Shown here: piece after piece, positions 27,774 through 37,126 of the stretch
How the letters are laid out: each line of letters opens with the position of its first letter
How positions within the stretch are numbered: position 1 is the first letter of the stretch
Assembly (NCBI RefSeq): GCF_017309185.1
Contig: NZ_JAEKJZ010000001.1
Location: 1,364,001 to 1,428,000, forward strand
Source of the DNA: Roseibium aggregatum
GTDB taxonomy: Bacteria; Pseudomonadota; Alphaproteobacteria; Rhizobiales; Stappiaceae
Direction: 5' to 3'
DNA length: 64,000 nucleotides
Made by a program: the position numbers and the translations under genes
The notes under the pieces: generated by a model
The model's database searches: none
Told to the model about the DNA's origin: nothing
Seen by the model: the letters and a program-made list of their open reading frames with translations, nothing else

Positions 27774-28004
27774 TCAGGTTGCGGTTTCGATCTTTTTCGT
27801 TGTTGAGCCTTGAGAAGCCAGAACCAAAAGCACGATCGAAACCAGTGATACGCTGAGCGGCCACCCGCAAGCGGTCACCAAGGCAACTACCAACCGGCCG
27901 GTGCTGCTTCGGTTGGTCTCGACCAGTTCCATTGCGCTCAGTGCGAAGAACAAAAACGCTATGAAAAAGTAAAGCCCAACGAGAACAATATATGACAAAA
28001 ACAT
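27774..28004 (-). CDS. Small two-helix membrane protein
   Basis: 76 residues. Two hydrophobic segments, SYIVLVGLYFFIAFLFFALSAM and LSVSLVSIVLLVLASQG, flank a short polar loop, so a hairpin in the inner membrane is likely. A GGAG lies about a dozen bases before ATG 28004. No family is recognised. It stands between the exosortase locus and the diguanylate cyclase, on the same strand as both. Support is composition and the ribosome site only. Confidence 0.5.
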   Translation of the reverse strand: MFLSYIVLVGLYFFIAFLFFALSAMELVETNRSSTGRLVVALVTACGWPLSVSLVSIVLLVLASQGSTTKKIETAT

Positions 28005-28321
28005 ATTTCACCCGCTCCGGGTCGTTTATGACAAATTGACTATGCGAATCTGAAAACCGAAGCCTTAAAGATATTACGATAGGTGCGTGTTGAAAAGGAC
28101 AAGCTGGTTGTTTTTTTAGCCCAGTAGAAGAATTTTCGAGCCAGGGACGCGGAGTGACCAAGCGTCATGGATTGACAGACGAGCTTGTTGTCTGGCCTGC
28201 CTGCCGCACCGACGTGGCGAATGCCGCGTCAGCCTTTCGAGGTTCCGCGCCTGGGAAATGGAGCTTGGCAAAGCATCCGGCCGCTCGCGTTCCGGATGCG
28301 GACGGAGTTGAGGAAGGCGGC
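28005..28321. other. Intergenic region before the diguanylate cyclase stop
   Basis: About 317 bases without a convincing gene, RNA or terminator. Several short open frames exist but none has a protein-like composition with a start. Confidence 0.4.
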
Positions 28322-30919
28322 TCAAGCACAAGAAGCGAGGCTGAAGACACGGAAACCATCTCTGCCGTTCCGCTTAATCTCGTAGAGTGCATCATCCGCC
28401 TGCTTCATGACCTGAACCGGATCTTTGTTTTCAGTGTTTATTTCGGTAATTCCGATACTGACACCAATAGACACTGTCGCGCCATCGACGGAGTAGGGCT
28501 GGCTGATCGTCTGTACCATGCGCTCGGCAAGCTCTGCCAGACGTGGGTTTCCACGGCCGAAACCCGAAAGGATGATCGCAAATTCGTCACCGCCGATGCG
28601 AGCAACCGTGTCAGTGGTCCTTACACAGTCCTTGAGGCGACTTGCGACCTTGCTCAGAACTGCATCGCCGACGGCGTGACCATGAATGTCATTGACTGGC
28701 TTGAAGCCGTCCAGATCGAGCAACATCAATATGTGAGCCGAATCTTGCTCGTCGAGATGAAACATGAGTTCATCGAGTTGCTCGTTGAAGAAGGCTCTAT
28801 TGGCCAAACGGGTAAGGGAATCATGATGCGCTGCGTAGGCGATTTTTTCCGTGGCCTGTTCGCGAAGAGTTACGTCTTCATGGGTACCGATCCATCCGCC
28901 TCCCGGCAGCGGTGTGTGTACGGAAGATATGACCTTGCCATTCGCATGGCGGAACATTGAGTGCACATTCTCACCTTCGCTGAGTGAGTGCATCAGGTCG
29001 GCTACGTGCTTTTCTACGTTCCCCTCGAACTGATCACGCTCTTTCTCGGCGTGTATGAGTTCCGTAAGCGTCTTGCCGACTTTCACCTCGCCCAGCGGTT
29101 TGTCGAAAATCTCGATGTATTTCTGGTTCCAGAGTGCAAGCTTGCCCAGTCCGTCGAACACACTGACGCCCTGGTTCATGTTTGCCAGAATAACTTCAAG
29201 TTCCAGTGACTTCTCGCGTGCTTCCCGTTCGCTTTCAATCAAGCGCGTTTCAATCCTCTTGCGCTCGGTCACATCATAAAACGTACTGATCATTCCGCCT
29301 TCAGGAAGTGGCGTCCTCCGGATCTCCAGAACGGTCCCGTCGGGTTTGCGCCGTTCATAGGAGTACCGTTTGGAAAGGTCGAAGCTTTCCATTCGATGCT
29401 GCGCAAGTTCAGACGGGTCTCCGTTGCCGTATTCGCCGTTTTCCGCGAGCAATGTCAGGTATTCACTGAAGTGTAGCCCCTCCTCAAGGCATTCCTCGGG
29501 AAGGTCGGTAAGTTGAGCGAATTCTGGGTTGTAAGCGCTCAGCCGCATTTCACTGTTATAATAGGCGACGCCGCCGGGATAGTTCTCGAAGATCGCCTTC
29601 AGCGTTTTGGCCTGGGACATCGTGTCGGTTACATCCACCACCGAGACGACCACGCCACCAAGTCCTCCGACGCCGGCATCTTGAACGGGCCGCGCATTCA
29701 GTTTTACCCAGCTGACCGATTTCCTCCGAGGAACCGACAGTCCGACAACACGGTGATTCAGTTCGTCCGGTTGCTCCGCGGCGAGTGCAAACAGGTTGTC
29801 GAGCGGCGTCTTTTCGCTGTCGTCGGTCCAGAAAGTGACGTTCAGGTCCTTTGCGTTCAGTCCCTGCATGTCGTCCCGGGTGCAATTGAGCAACTCTGCC
29901 GCCGGTTGATTGCTGCTGCGGATCGTTCCGTCAGGATCAATCAGGAGAACACCCTCATCGAGCGATGCAAGGATACTTCTGTTTCGCATCTCCGAATGCT
30001 TGATCAATTGATCGAAGTCTTTGCGCGCAGTGACATCCTGAAAGGCACCGACAATTCGCACGACTTCATCGTTTTCGCAGATCGGACGCCCAAAGGCCCG
30101 AACCCAGCGGTTGTTGCCCTTTGCAGTGATGAATGGAACTTCCAGATCCCACTCCGATCCGCCGCGCATGGCATCCTCGATGGTATCTTCAAGTCGCTTG
30201 CGAACTTCCGCGGGGTAGAATGATAGCGCCTTCTCCAAGGTTGGAACGTAGTCTGAAGGTACCTCGTGCACTTCCTTGGTCTTTTCGGTCCAGACGACTT
30301 CCTGCGTAACGCAGTCCAGTTCCCAGCCCCCGATACCGGAAAGGTCCGTAATGGATTGCATCAGCTCCTTGTCGCGCAAAGAATTGCGCTGCTGCGCTTC
30401 CAGTTGCGAGACGGCGGCGCCGATCATCTCGTTATAGCAGTGCGCCTTCAACAGACCCGTTGCAATCGTCCCCAGCAACCGCAGTTGCTCCAGTTGCTCT
30501 TCGGTCGGCTCCCGCGGTTCGCGGTCGATGACACACAGCGTGCCGATGTTGTGAACACCGTCGACCGACAGGGGAACCCCGGCGTAGAAGCGTATTCCGG
30601 GCTCACCCGTGACCAGTGGGTTCTCGCAAAAGCGCGGATCCTTGGATGCATTTCGAACAACCAGCATCTCGTTGTGCAATATGGTGTGCTGACAAAACGA
30701 CACATCGCGCGAGGTGGCATCGATTTCCAGACCAACCTTTGCCTTGAACCATTGCCGGGTCTTTTCCACCAGGGGAAGAAGCGCAATCGGGCAATCCAGA
30801 ATCGACGCGGCAGACTTCACGACGGCGTCAAACTCGGGCGTTCGCTCTGAATCAATGATGTTGAGAGCTCTCAGTGCGGCGAGGCGCTGTGATTCATTCG
30901 GCGGAAAAGGCTGGGTCAT
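28322..30919 (-). CDS. Diguanylate cyclase with GAF and multiple PAS sensor domains
   Basis: 865 residues with no membrane segment. A GAF domain occupies about 22-170 (FDAVVKSAASILDCPIALLPLV, FYAGVPLSVDGVHNIGTLCVID). At least three PAS units follow (about 180-300, 310-430, 435-560) and a fourth near 575-690 (VILANMNQGVSVFDGLGKLALWN). The C-terminus is a GGDEF domain with intact active site ARIGGDEFAIILSG and an inhibitory I-site RTTD five residues before GGDEF. There is no EAL domain. It should synthesise cyclic-di-GMP in response to cytoplasmic signals, with product feedback. Its place beside two exopolysaccharide loci fits c-di-GMP control of biofilm matrix, but that link is inference. Confidence 0.93.
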   Translation of the reverse strand: MTQPFPPNESQRLAALRALNIIDSERTPEFDAVVKSAASILDCPIALLPLVEKTRQWFKAKVGLEIDATSRDVSFCQHTILHNEMLVVRNASKDPRFCENPLVTGEPGIRFYAGVPLSVDGVHNIGTLCVIDREPREPTEEQLEQLRLLGTIATGLLKAHCYNEMIGAAVSQLEAQQRNSLRDKELMQSITDLSGIGGWELDCVTQEVVWTEKTKEVHEVPSDYVPTLEKALSFYPAEVRKRLEDTIEDAMRGGSEWDLEVPFITAKGNNRWVRAFGRPICENDEVVRIVGAFQDVTARKDFDQLIKHSEMRNRSILASLDEGVLLIDPDGTIRSSNQPAAELLNCTRDDMQGLNAKDLNVTFWTDDSEKTPLDNLFALAAEQPDELNHRVVGLSVPRRKSVSWVKLNARPVQDAGVGGLGGVVVSVVDVTDTMSQAKTLKAIFENYPGGVAYYNSEMRLSAYNPEFAQLTDLPEECLEEGLHFSEYLTLLAENGEYGNGDPSELAQHRMESFDLSKRYSYERRKPDGTVLEIRRTPLPEGGMISTFYDVTERKRIETRLIESEREAREKSLELEVILANMNQGVSVFDGLGKLALWNQKYIEIFDKPLGEVKVGKTLTELIHAEKERDQFEGNVEKHVADLMHSLSEGENVHSMFRHANGKVISSVHTPLPGGGWIGTHEDVTLREQATEKIAYAAHHDSLTRLANRAFFNEQLDELMFHLDEQDSAHILMLLDLDGFKPVNDIHGHAVGDAVLSKVASRLKDCVRTTDTVARIGGDEFAIILSGFGRGNPRLAELAERMVQTISQPYSVDGATVSIGVSIGITEINTENKDPVQVMKQADDALYEIKRNGRDGFRVFSLASCA

Positions 30920-31174
30920 CGGCGCTGTTTACGGGTTGGTCCAACACATGCTCGAAATTTATGATGTCAACGATCACAAATGATTAACGAAAGGAATTCG
31001 CTGTATAGGCGGTTTTCACAGTGTCGGGATTGCGTCTGGCCGTGAATGGAGGAGGTTCTCGCGGGGACGGGAAGCCGGCGGTCCGGATAAAGGGCGAATT
31101 TGAGGGAGGGGAGAAGCGCGGCGTGAGGGAGAGCGCAGCTTTGCGAACAGGACACTGCGCAGTCTGTCTTTTTG

Positions 31175-32824
31175 TTACTCCTGATACCGCCACAGGGAGG
31201 CACGGTTAAATGGGTCCATGACCAAGTCGCTGACGGCATCACGACCGGCGCCACGCCAATCGCTTGCGGCCACTGGCTCGGCCTGCATCAACATCGAGAT
31301 CCGGGTGTCACCGTTGTAAGGCAGCCATTCAGGCAGCCGGTCATTGTTCGGGTCGCCGTTTCGCGCGAAAGCGACAAAGGCCGACATCATGTTGAGTGCC
31401 GTCTCATGCGCGGCATCACCGGTTCCGATCATGGCACCCGCCGCATCGAGCGTACCGAAAGCAAAAGGAATGTCGACAGCATGAGGCGAGCCGAGTTCGC
31501 CATCGTCACGCGGGATTTCCCAGGCGAAGTTATATATCCAGACAGGGGCTTGCCCGTCGGTGGAAGACCTGGTCACGGCCGCATTGGTCAGCGGCAGGCG
31601 GAATTGCACGTCGCTTGTGATGGCGAAGAGAATATCCGAAGGCGTCATGTCGGCATCGGCCTCGTGATAGCCTGCGATAATTTCGTCCACCTTGGAATCG
31701 TCAATCCCGAAGCCGGCCTTCAGGCGGCTGCGCATCTGTTCCTCGGTGATGTCGAAATTGCGCATGTCGCTGCGCATGAACAGGGTGGATTCGGTTTTGG
31801 TATGACCGAACATGAGGGGCACGTCGGCGTGAAGAGCCATGCCTTCGGGTGACATGCTCTGGTAGAGGATATGCTTGCCGTCAATAGCGGGACGGGCACC
31901 TTCAAACGTGTCGCGGACGGCACGCATACGCGCATCCAGCACGAAGTCCGTGGTCAGGTGCTGGGCCGTGCTGAGCTCATCGGGGGTGAGACCAAGTTCA
32001 GCGAGGAAGGCGTCAGCATATGGTTGCAATTCTTCCTGCGGATCGAGGTTCAGGCCAGCTGCGCCACTCATGCTGATGGCCTTGTGGAAGAGGCCCTGGG
32101 CTCCGGGCATCGCGATCAAAGACATGATCTTGGAGCCACCACCCGACTGGCCGAAGAGAGTGACGTTGTTCGGGTCGCCGCCAAACGTCGCGATGTTGTC
32201 ACGCACCCATTCCAGCGCCGCGATGATATCCAGATGACCGGCATTCACTGCGTCACCAAAATTTTCGGAATCCAGATGCGACCATGCGGTGTAGCCGAAG
32301 GCATTGAGGCGGTGGTTGATCGTCACGACGACGACATCGCCATAGCGCGCCAGGGGACCGCCGTTCAGACCTGTCCCGCCGCCAGATCCATTGATGTAGC
32401 CACCGCCATGGATGTAAAACATCACCGGCCGCCCAGCATTCTGATCCAGATCGGGCGTGTATACGTTCAGAACCAGGCCGTCCTCGCCCATTTGCTGGGG
32501 CTGATAATACCATTCAAACATCGGATCGTTGAACCCCAGCGTCGATCTTATCTGCGGAACCATGTGGCCATATTCGCTGGCATCGATGGCGCCTTCCCAG
32601 GGCGTCACAGGCTGTGGCGCCTTGAAGCGGTTGGCGCCGGATGTGTCGGCTGCGTAGGGGAGGCCCCGAAACGCCATCGATCCATTCTCGACCACACCCT
32701 GTGCGTTGCCGCCAGTCACTTTCACAAGAGGGCGGTCCGCTGCAAAGGCAGGAAAGTTGCCGGTCAGGCCAACGGCACCGACAATGACAGAAGTGCTGGC
32801 TAGAAAGCTGCGACGAGAGATCAT
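31175..32824 (-). CDS. Secreted type-B carboxylesterase, twin-arginine signal
   Basis: 549 residues. The N-terminus ISRRSFLASTSVIVGAVGLTG is a twin-arginine signal, with probable cleavage after AFAA. The alpha/beta hydrolase motifs are those of the carboxylesterase/cholinesterase family: HGGGY (oxyanion hole), LFGQSGGGSKI with the nucleophile Ser in G-x-S-x-G, and PFAFGTLDAAG-type C-terminal region. It is likely exported folded to the periplasm and cleaves carboxylic esters. AAGGG lies just before ATG 32824. It is divergently transcribed from a LysR regulator 98 bases away, which probably controls it. Confidence 0.9.
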   Translation of the reverse strand: MISRRSFLASTSVIVGAVGLTGNFPAFAADRPLVKVTGGNAQGVVENGSMAFRGLPYAADTSGANRFKAPQPVTPWEGAIDASEYGHMVPQIRSTLGFNDPMFEWYYQPQQMGEDGLVLNVYTPDLDQNAGRPVMFYIHGGGYINGSGGGTGLNGGPLARYGDVVVVTINHRLNAFGYTAWSHLDSENFGDAVNAGHLDIIAALEWVRDNIATFGGDPNNVTLFGQSGGGSKIMSLIAMPGAQGLFHKAISMSGAAGLNLDPQEELQPYADAFLAELGLTPDELSTAQHLTTDFVLDARMRAVRDTFEGARPAIDGKHILYQSMSPEGMALHADVPLMFGHTKTESTLFMRSDMRNFDITEEQMRSRLKAGFGIDDSKVDEIIAGYHEADADMTPSDILFAITSDVQFRLPLTNAAVTRSSTDGQAPVWIYNFAWEIPRDDGELGSPHAVDIPFAFGTLDAAGAMIGTGDAAHETALNMMSAFVAFARNGDPNNDRLPEWLPYNGDTRISMLMQAEPVAASDWRGAGRDAVSDLVMDPFNRASLWRYQE

Positions 32825-32922
32825 TGAAGGGCCCTTACTATTTGTGTGCTTAAAAAAAAGGGGCTTTCAATTAACCTGATTAGATCATAATTCCCGGAAG
32901 GGTTCAGAAGAGTTTCTAATCA
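32825..32922. promoter_or_regulatory. Divergent promoter/operator between esterase and LysR regulator
   Basis: 98 AT-rich bases. A short dyad ATTA-N5-TAAT lies at 32879-32891 in the middle and could be part of a LysR binding site, although it is not a classical T-N11-A box. This is the only space for both promoters. Confidence 0.4.
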
Positions 32923-33816
32923 ATGTCAGAAAAATATCTCGACGATCTTGCCGCATTCATTGTCGTCGCGCGTGAGCAGAGCTTTACGAAAGCGGCCCGC
33001 AAGCTGGGCGTTTCGCAGTCGGCACTGAGCCAGACCATCAAGGCGTTGGAAGAGAAACTGCAAATGCGATTGCTTTCCCGAACGACGCGCAGGGTGTCTG
33101 CGACGGAGCTTGGCCAGAGTGTCCTGGATAGCATTTCGGGGCGATTTGAGGCGATAGAAGAGGAGCTTGCCCTCTTAAGGGGACAGGGGCAGCGCCCCTC
33201 TGGAATCATTCGTATCACGGCAAGCGCCCTTCCTGCCGAGACAATTGTTTGGCCCAAACTGGAGCCACTGTTGGCGGAATACCCCGAACTGCAGCTCGAG
33301 ATCAGCTCAGATACTTCTCTTACGGATATTGTGGCGGACAGATTCGACGCGGGCGTCCGTTTGGGGGAAGCCATTGAGAAAGACATGATTGCATTGCCCA
33401 TCGGACCGACTGTGCGAATGCGTGTCGTCGCATCAAAAACCTATTTGGAAAGGTTCGGAACGCCCGAGCATCCCTCGGACCTTACGTCTCATGAATGTTT
33501 GCAGATCCGCATGCCAAGTTCAGGCGTCTGTCTGCCTTGGGAGTTCGAAAAAGATGGTGAGGATTTGCGTGTGAAGGTGGACGGGCGCCTGGTTTGCAAC
33601 AGCAGGAAGGTGCAGCTTGACGCGGTCGAACGAGGGCTGGGTCTGGCCTGGGTTCTGGAGGACACAGTCCGCGATAGGATCGACGCAGGCCGCGTCGTTC
33701 CCGTTCTCGAGGACTGGTGCAACTTCTTTCCAGGATTCCATCTTTACTATCCCAGCCGCCGGCAGCACTCGAAGGCTTTCAGTTTGGTCATCGAGGCGCT
33801 GCGGTACCGCGGCTGA
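32923..33816 (+). CDS. LysR family transcriptional regulator
   Basis: 297 residues. The N-terminal winged helix-turn-helix is standard: LAAFIVVAREQSFTKAARKLGVSQSALSQTIKALEEKLQMRLLSRTTRRVS. The periplasmic-binding-like effector domain (about 90-295) follows, with RFDAGVRLGEAIEKDMIALPIG and KVQLDAVERGLGLAWVLED, close to the subgroup that controls short-chain dehydrogenases and esterases. An AGAAGAG precedes ATG 32923. It is divergent from the carboxylesterase gene, the classic arrangement for a LysR activator and its target. The effector is unknown. Confidence 0.9.
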   Translation: MSEKYLDDLAAFIVVAREQSFTKAARKLGVSQSALSQTIKALEEKLQMRLLSRTTRRVSATELGQSVLDSISGRFEAIEEELALLRGQGQRPSGIIRITASALPAETIVWPKLEPLLAEYPELQLEISSDTSLTDIVADRFDAGVRLGEAIEKDMIALPIGPTVRMRVVASKTYLERFGTPEHPSDLTSHECLQIRMPSSGVCLPWEFEKDGEDLRVKVDGRLVCNSRKVQLDAVERGLGLAWVLEDTVRDRIDAGRVVPVLEDWCNFFPGFHLYYPSRRQHSKAFSLVIEALRYRG

Positions 33817-33884
33817 GGGTGTTGGGAAGGCGGATCCATTCGGACTGAACCGCGCCGGATTTGCCGGAGGCCATTTGTTTTAAC

Positions 33885-34001
33885 TTATGCGGCCACGGCC
33901 GTTTGATGCAGCATGGTGTAGTATTGTTCCTCCGCTTCAGCCGGAGGGATGTTTCCGATCGGTTCCAGCAAGCTGCCTGATCTCCTGAAGTCCCATGGAC
34001 C
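33885..34001 (-). pseudogene. C-terminal fragment of an IS3-family transposase
   Basis: In reverse, the last 38 codons read SLLEPIGNIPPAEAEEQYY and end TAVAA-stop, the familiar C-terminus of OrfB transposases of IS3-type elements. A stop codon at 34002-34004 breaks the frame upstream and nothing else of the element is recognisable, so this is a remnant. It lies about 100 bases from tRNA-Pro. Confidence 0.65.
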
Positions 34002-34097
34002 TCATGCCCCGGTACACGTTGCAACGGGAGACGTCGAAGTCTTGCCGTTGAAACGCCATGCGAAACAGGGTGGAATCGAACCGAAATGTCAGGAAAA

Positions 34098-34174
34098 TGG
34101 TCGGGCAGGCCGGATTTGAACCGACGACCCCTTCACCCCCAGTGAAGTGCGCTACCAGGCTGCGCTACTGCCCG
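34098..34174 (-). tRNA. tRNA-Pro (anticodon GGG), CCA encoded
   Basis: On the reverse strand the cloverleaf is complete: acceptor CGGGCAG pairs with CTGCCCG, the D-arm reads AGCGCAGCCTGGTAGCGC, the anticodon stem CTTCA/TGAAG closes a 7-base loop CTGGGGG with anticodon GGG, the T-arm carries GGTTCAAATCC, and the gene ends A-CCA. The first 23 bases overlap the end of the upstream polysaccharide-polymerase gene on the same strand. Confidence 0.95.
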
Positions 34175-35522
34175 AACGGGACCTACCTATCGTGTTCGCA
34201 TTCCAAGCGCAAGCGGCTTGTGGCGGGGCAATGTGGTTTTGTCCCGCCTTACGGGTCGACGGGAGGCCAAGGGCGAACCGCCGGGCCAAAAGGCGCTTCC
34301 GCTCGATCTTGTCGGTCGCGATCAGGCCCCAGGCCAGGCCGTAGAACATGTACATGTGGCGCCAGTGGTCCGTGTCGATGATGACCGACAGGATCAGATG
34401 CGCGGCGAAGACGGCGAAGAGGCTCTGAGTGAAAGCCGTCCAGGGGCGCGACTTGAACAGAAGCGGGACAAGCGCGGTCAGCGTCCAGAGCGCAAGCCCG
34501 ATGTAGACGGTGCCGCCCAGCCAGCCGTATGTGGTGAAACCCTTCAGGTAGACGTTGTGCTCGTCTTCCGGAAAATGCTTGTTGAACTCAAGCGCGCCGA
34601 GGCCCAGCGGGTAGTCCATCACCATCTGAAAGCCGAGTGAGTAGCGGGCGAAGCGGCCAAGTCGTGAGCCGTCGTACTCCTGAACCAGCCGGGCGCGCTG
34701 CGCGAACATATCCGCGACGGAGTCGATGGAAAGGGCTGCGGCGAGAAGGCCGGCGGCCGCCAGGACGCCGCCGATCCCGAGCAGGATCAGCCGCCCGCGG
34801 CGGCGGGGGCTCGGCTCCGTCACCAGGGCAAGAAAATAGACGATAAGCACTCCGGCGAAGAGAACGAACCACGCTCCGCGCGAGAAACTCAGGAAAATGG
34901 CGAGGAGCAGGACCGCGATCGGTGGCAGCAGATGGAGATTTTTCAGTACCGAGTTGCGCAGAAGCGTTTGGATCAGGAGCAGCGTCGGCAGCACGAGAAA
35001 CGGGCCGAAGACATTCGGATCCTGAAACGTGCCGCGTGCGCGGTCGTAGAGCGTGAAGTAGTCGGCCCCCGGAAAGAGGTGGAAATAGCCGGCAATGCCG
35101 ATGGCGGCGACAAAAATCGAGCTGATGGTGTAGCCGCTCTGGATGATGCGAAAACGGTCCGGATCGTCGGCCAGGATCGCGGCGTAGAATATGGCCGTGA
35201 TCGCCAGGAAACCGGAAACGGCGATATACATGATCGCGTCGCCCTGGACCTCGGCCATGGGGATCGAGGCGATGCCGCCCGCGATATAGAGCATGAGGCA
35301 GACGATCAGCGGGCCGAACTCCCGGCGGAGCTTCAGGCCGCACGCGAGCCAGACCACCGAAAGTCCGGCCATATAGAGCTCGTAGGGCGCCGGCTCTCTG
35401 ATCACGAAACCGGACAGAAAGGCGGCCAGCCACAAGGCCCCGTCGCCCAGGCGTTTGACCGGCAGGCCATACGGCACGCGCGCGATCGGCGCGCTGCCAA
35501 ATGGGACCGCCAGCTGGTTCAA
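34152..35522 (-). CDS. O-antigen ligase/Wzy-type polymerase
   Basis: 456 residues from TTG 35522, which overlaps the stop of the upstream sugar transferase (TTGA) and has CGGAG eight bases before it; an in-frame ATG further upstream lies deep inside the neighbour. About ten membrane segments are seen. Family features are ARGTFQDPNVFGPFLVLPTLLLI, IFLSFSRGAWFVL and the loop GFQMVMDYPLGLGALEFNKHFPEDEHNVYLKGFTTYGWLGG, the large periplasmic loop of the O-antigen ligase/polymerase superfamily. It probably polymerises the repeat units made by this locus. Its last seven codons lie inside tRNA-Pro, whose D-arm TAG supplies the stop. Confidence 0.88.
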   Translation of the reverse strand: MNQLAVPFGSAPIARVPYGLPVKRLGDGALWLAAFLSGFVIREPAPYELYMAGLSVVWLACGLKLRREFGPLIVCLMLYIAGGIASIPMAEVQGDAIMYIAVSGFLAITAIFYAAILADDPDRFRIIQSGYTISSIFVAAIGIAGYFHLFPGADYFTLYDRARGTFQDPNVFGPFLVLPTLLLIQTLLRNSVLKNLHLLPPIAVLLLAIFLSFSRGAWFVLFAGVLIVYFLALVTEPSPRRRGRLILLGIGGVLAAAGLLAAALSIDSVADMFAQRARLVQEYDGSRLGRFARYSLGFQMVMDYPLGLGALEFNKHFPEDEHNVYLKGFTTYGWLGGTVYIGLALWTLTALVPLLFKSRPWTAFTQSLFAVFAAHLILSVIIDTDHWRHMYMFYGLAWGLIATDKIERKRLLARRFALGLPSTRKAGQNHIAPPQAACAWNANTIGRSRSGSSAAW

Positions 35523-37126
35523 TAGGCGTTCTCCGTGTTGAGCAGCCGGAACGGCGTCAGGAACAGGATCTTGAGATCGAACAGGATCGACCAGTTCTCG
35601 ATGTAATAGACATCGCATTCGACGCGGTTCTGGATCTTTTCCGGCGTGTCGACTTCCCCGCGCCAGCCGTTGATCTGCGCCCAGCCGGTAACGCCCGGCT
35701 TGACCTTGTGGCGGGCGAAATAGCCGTCCACGACGTCGTCCCAGGTCCGGTCGTTCGTATGCGCGTTGACCGCATGCGGACGGGGTCCGACCAGCGACAG
35801 GCTCCCCGCAAGCACGTTGAACAGTTGCGGCAGTTCGTCGATCGAGGTCTTGCGGATAAAGCGGCCGACCCTTGTCACCCGCGGATCGCCCTTGGTTACG
35901 ACCTTCTTGGCATCCGGGTCGGCCATCTCGGTGTACATGGAGCGGAATTTCAGGACGTCGATGATCTCGTTGTTGAAGCCGTAGCGCTTCTGTTTGAAGA
36001 GAACAGGCCCCTTGCTGTCGAGCTTTATGGCGATCGCTGTTGCAACCATCACCGGAAACAGGGCGACGATCGCGAGTGTCGCAAACACGAGATCGAAAAT
36101 CCGTTTGCCCAGCATGTCCCAGTCGGCGATGGGTTTTTCGACAACGTCGACAAATGGCACGGTGCCGATGAAGGTGGTGCCGCGATCCCGGAACCGGACC
36201 TTGTCGGTATGGGCGGACAGGCGGATATCCACGGGCAGGACCCAGAGCTTCTTCAGAAGTTGGAGAACCCGCTGCTCGGCGCGCAGCGGAATGCAGACGA
36301 TGAGCATGTCGATCCGGGCGAGGCGCGCAAATTCGACCAGCGCGGAGATATTGCCGAGTTTGGGATAGCCGGCGACAACCGGCGGCGACCGGTCGTTGGA
36401 GCGGTCGTCGAAAATTCCGCAGATCCGGATGTCGTTGCCGGGCTGGGCCTCAATGTCGTGGATCAGTTCCTGCGCGGCCGTGCCTCCGCCGACGATCACC
36501 GCACGCCGTTCGAGGCGTCCGGAGGTCATCCAGCCGCGCACCAGGGCGCACAGGACAAGACGGGACAGGCACAGAGCCGTCAGACTGAGGGCATACCAGG
36601 ATCCGATCCAGGATTCGGAGAACCCGGCACCGACCCCGGTGGTCGACCTGAGCACAGCGAACATGGCGAACACCAGCGTCCAGCCGGCGGCCACCCTGCC
36701 AAGCTGGGAAAGACCCTGGCGCATGACCGGCGTCTGATAAACGTCGGCGGCCTGAAAGAATGCGAGCGCGAACAGGATCGCGGTGCCGACGACAAAGAGA
36801 TGCATCAGGCTGAAAACGGGCGTCTCGGCACCCGCGAGCGCGGCGGCGAGCGAGGTCGTCGCGATGATCAGAACATCGCTGAGGCGGACCAGACCTGTCA
36901 GAACCGGCAGGGAAATACCCTTGCCGCCCAGACCGCGCGCGATTTCCAGGGCGTCCGGGGACAGGCTGGAATTGGCCTGGTTCAAAGTCTCGATATTGGG
37001 GGTCCCGGCGATACCGTGGACGGACTGCCGCAGATGCATGGCGAGCCGCTGATCGAGACCGGACTCGGTTCTCTCGAAGACGGCCGGGTCGGCCGGTTCG
37101 GTTGGCTTGTAGGCGGGGGTGCTCAT
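35519..37126 (-). CDS. Polyprenyl-phosphate hexose-1-phosphate transferase (WcaJ/PssA-like)
   Basis: 535 residues. The N-terminal half has four to five membrane helices (about 75-185) and a CoA-binding-like Rossmann domain ([19 protein letters not shown]). The C-terminal catalytic domain (about 335-535) holds [52 protein letters not shown] and [12 protein letters not shown], the defining blocks of the bacterial sugar transferase family. It starts repeat-unit synthesis by moving a hexose-1-phosphate, probably glucose, from UDP-sugar to undecaprenyl phosphate. It overlaps its upstream GT4 by one base (TAATG) and the polymerase downstream, so the three are translationally coupled. Confidence 0.93.
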   Translation of the reverse strand: MSTPAYKPTEPADPAVFERTESGLDQRLAMHLRQSVHGIAGTPNIETLNQANSSLSPDALEIARGLGGKGISLPVLTGLVRLSDVLIIATTSLAAALAGAETPVFSLMHLFVVGTAILFALAFFQAADVYQTPVMRQGLSQLGRVAAGWTLVFAMFAVLRSTTGVGAGFSESWIGSWYALSLTALCLSRLVLCALVRGWMTSGRLERRAVIVGGGTAAQELIHDIEAQPGNDIRICGIFDDRSNDRSPPVVAGYPKLGNISALVEFARLARIDMLIVCIPLRAEQRVLQLLKKLWVLPVDIRLSAHTDKVRFRDRGTTFIGTVPFVDVVEKPIADWDMLGKRIFDLVFATLAIVALFPVMVATAIAIKLDSKGPVLFKQKRYGFNNEIIDVLKFRSMYTEMADPDAKKVVTKGDPRVTRVGRFIRKTSIDELPQLFNVLAGSLSLVGPRPHAVNAHTNDRTWDDVVDGYFARHKVKPGVTGWAQINGWRGEVDTPEKIQNRVECDVYYIENWSILFDLKILFLTPFRLLNTENAY

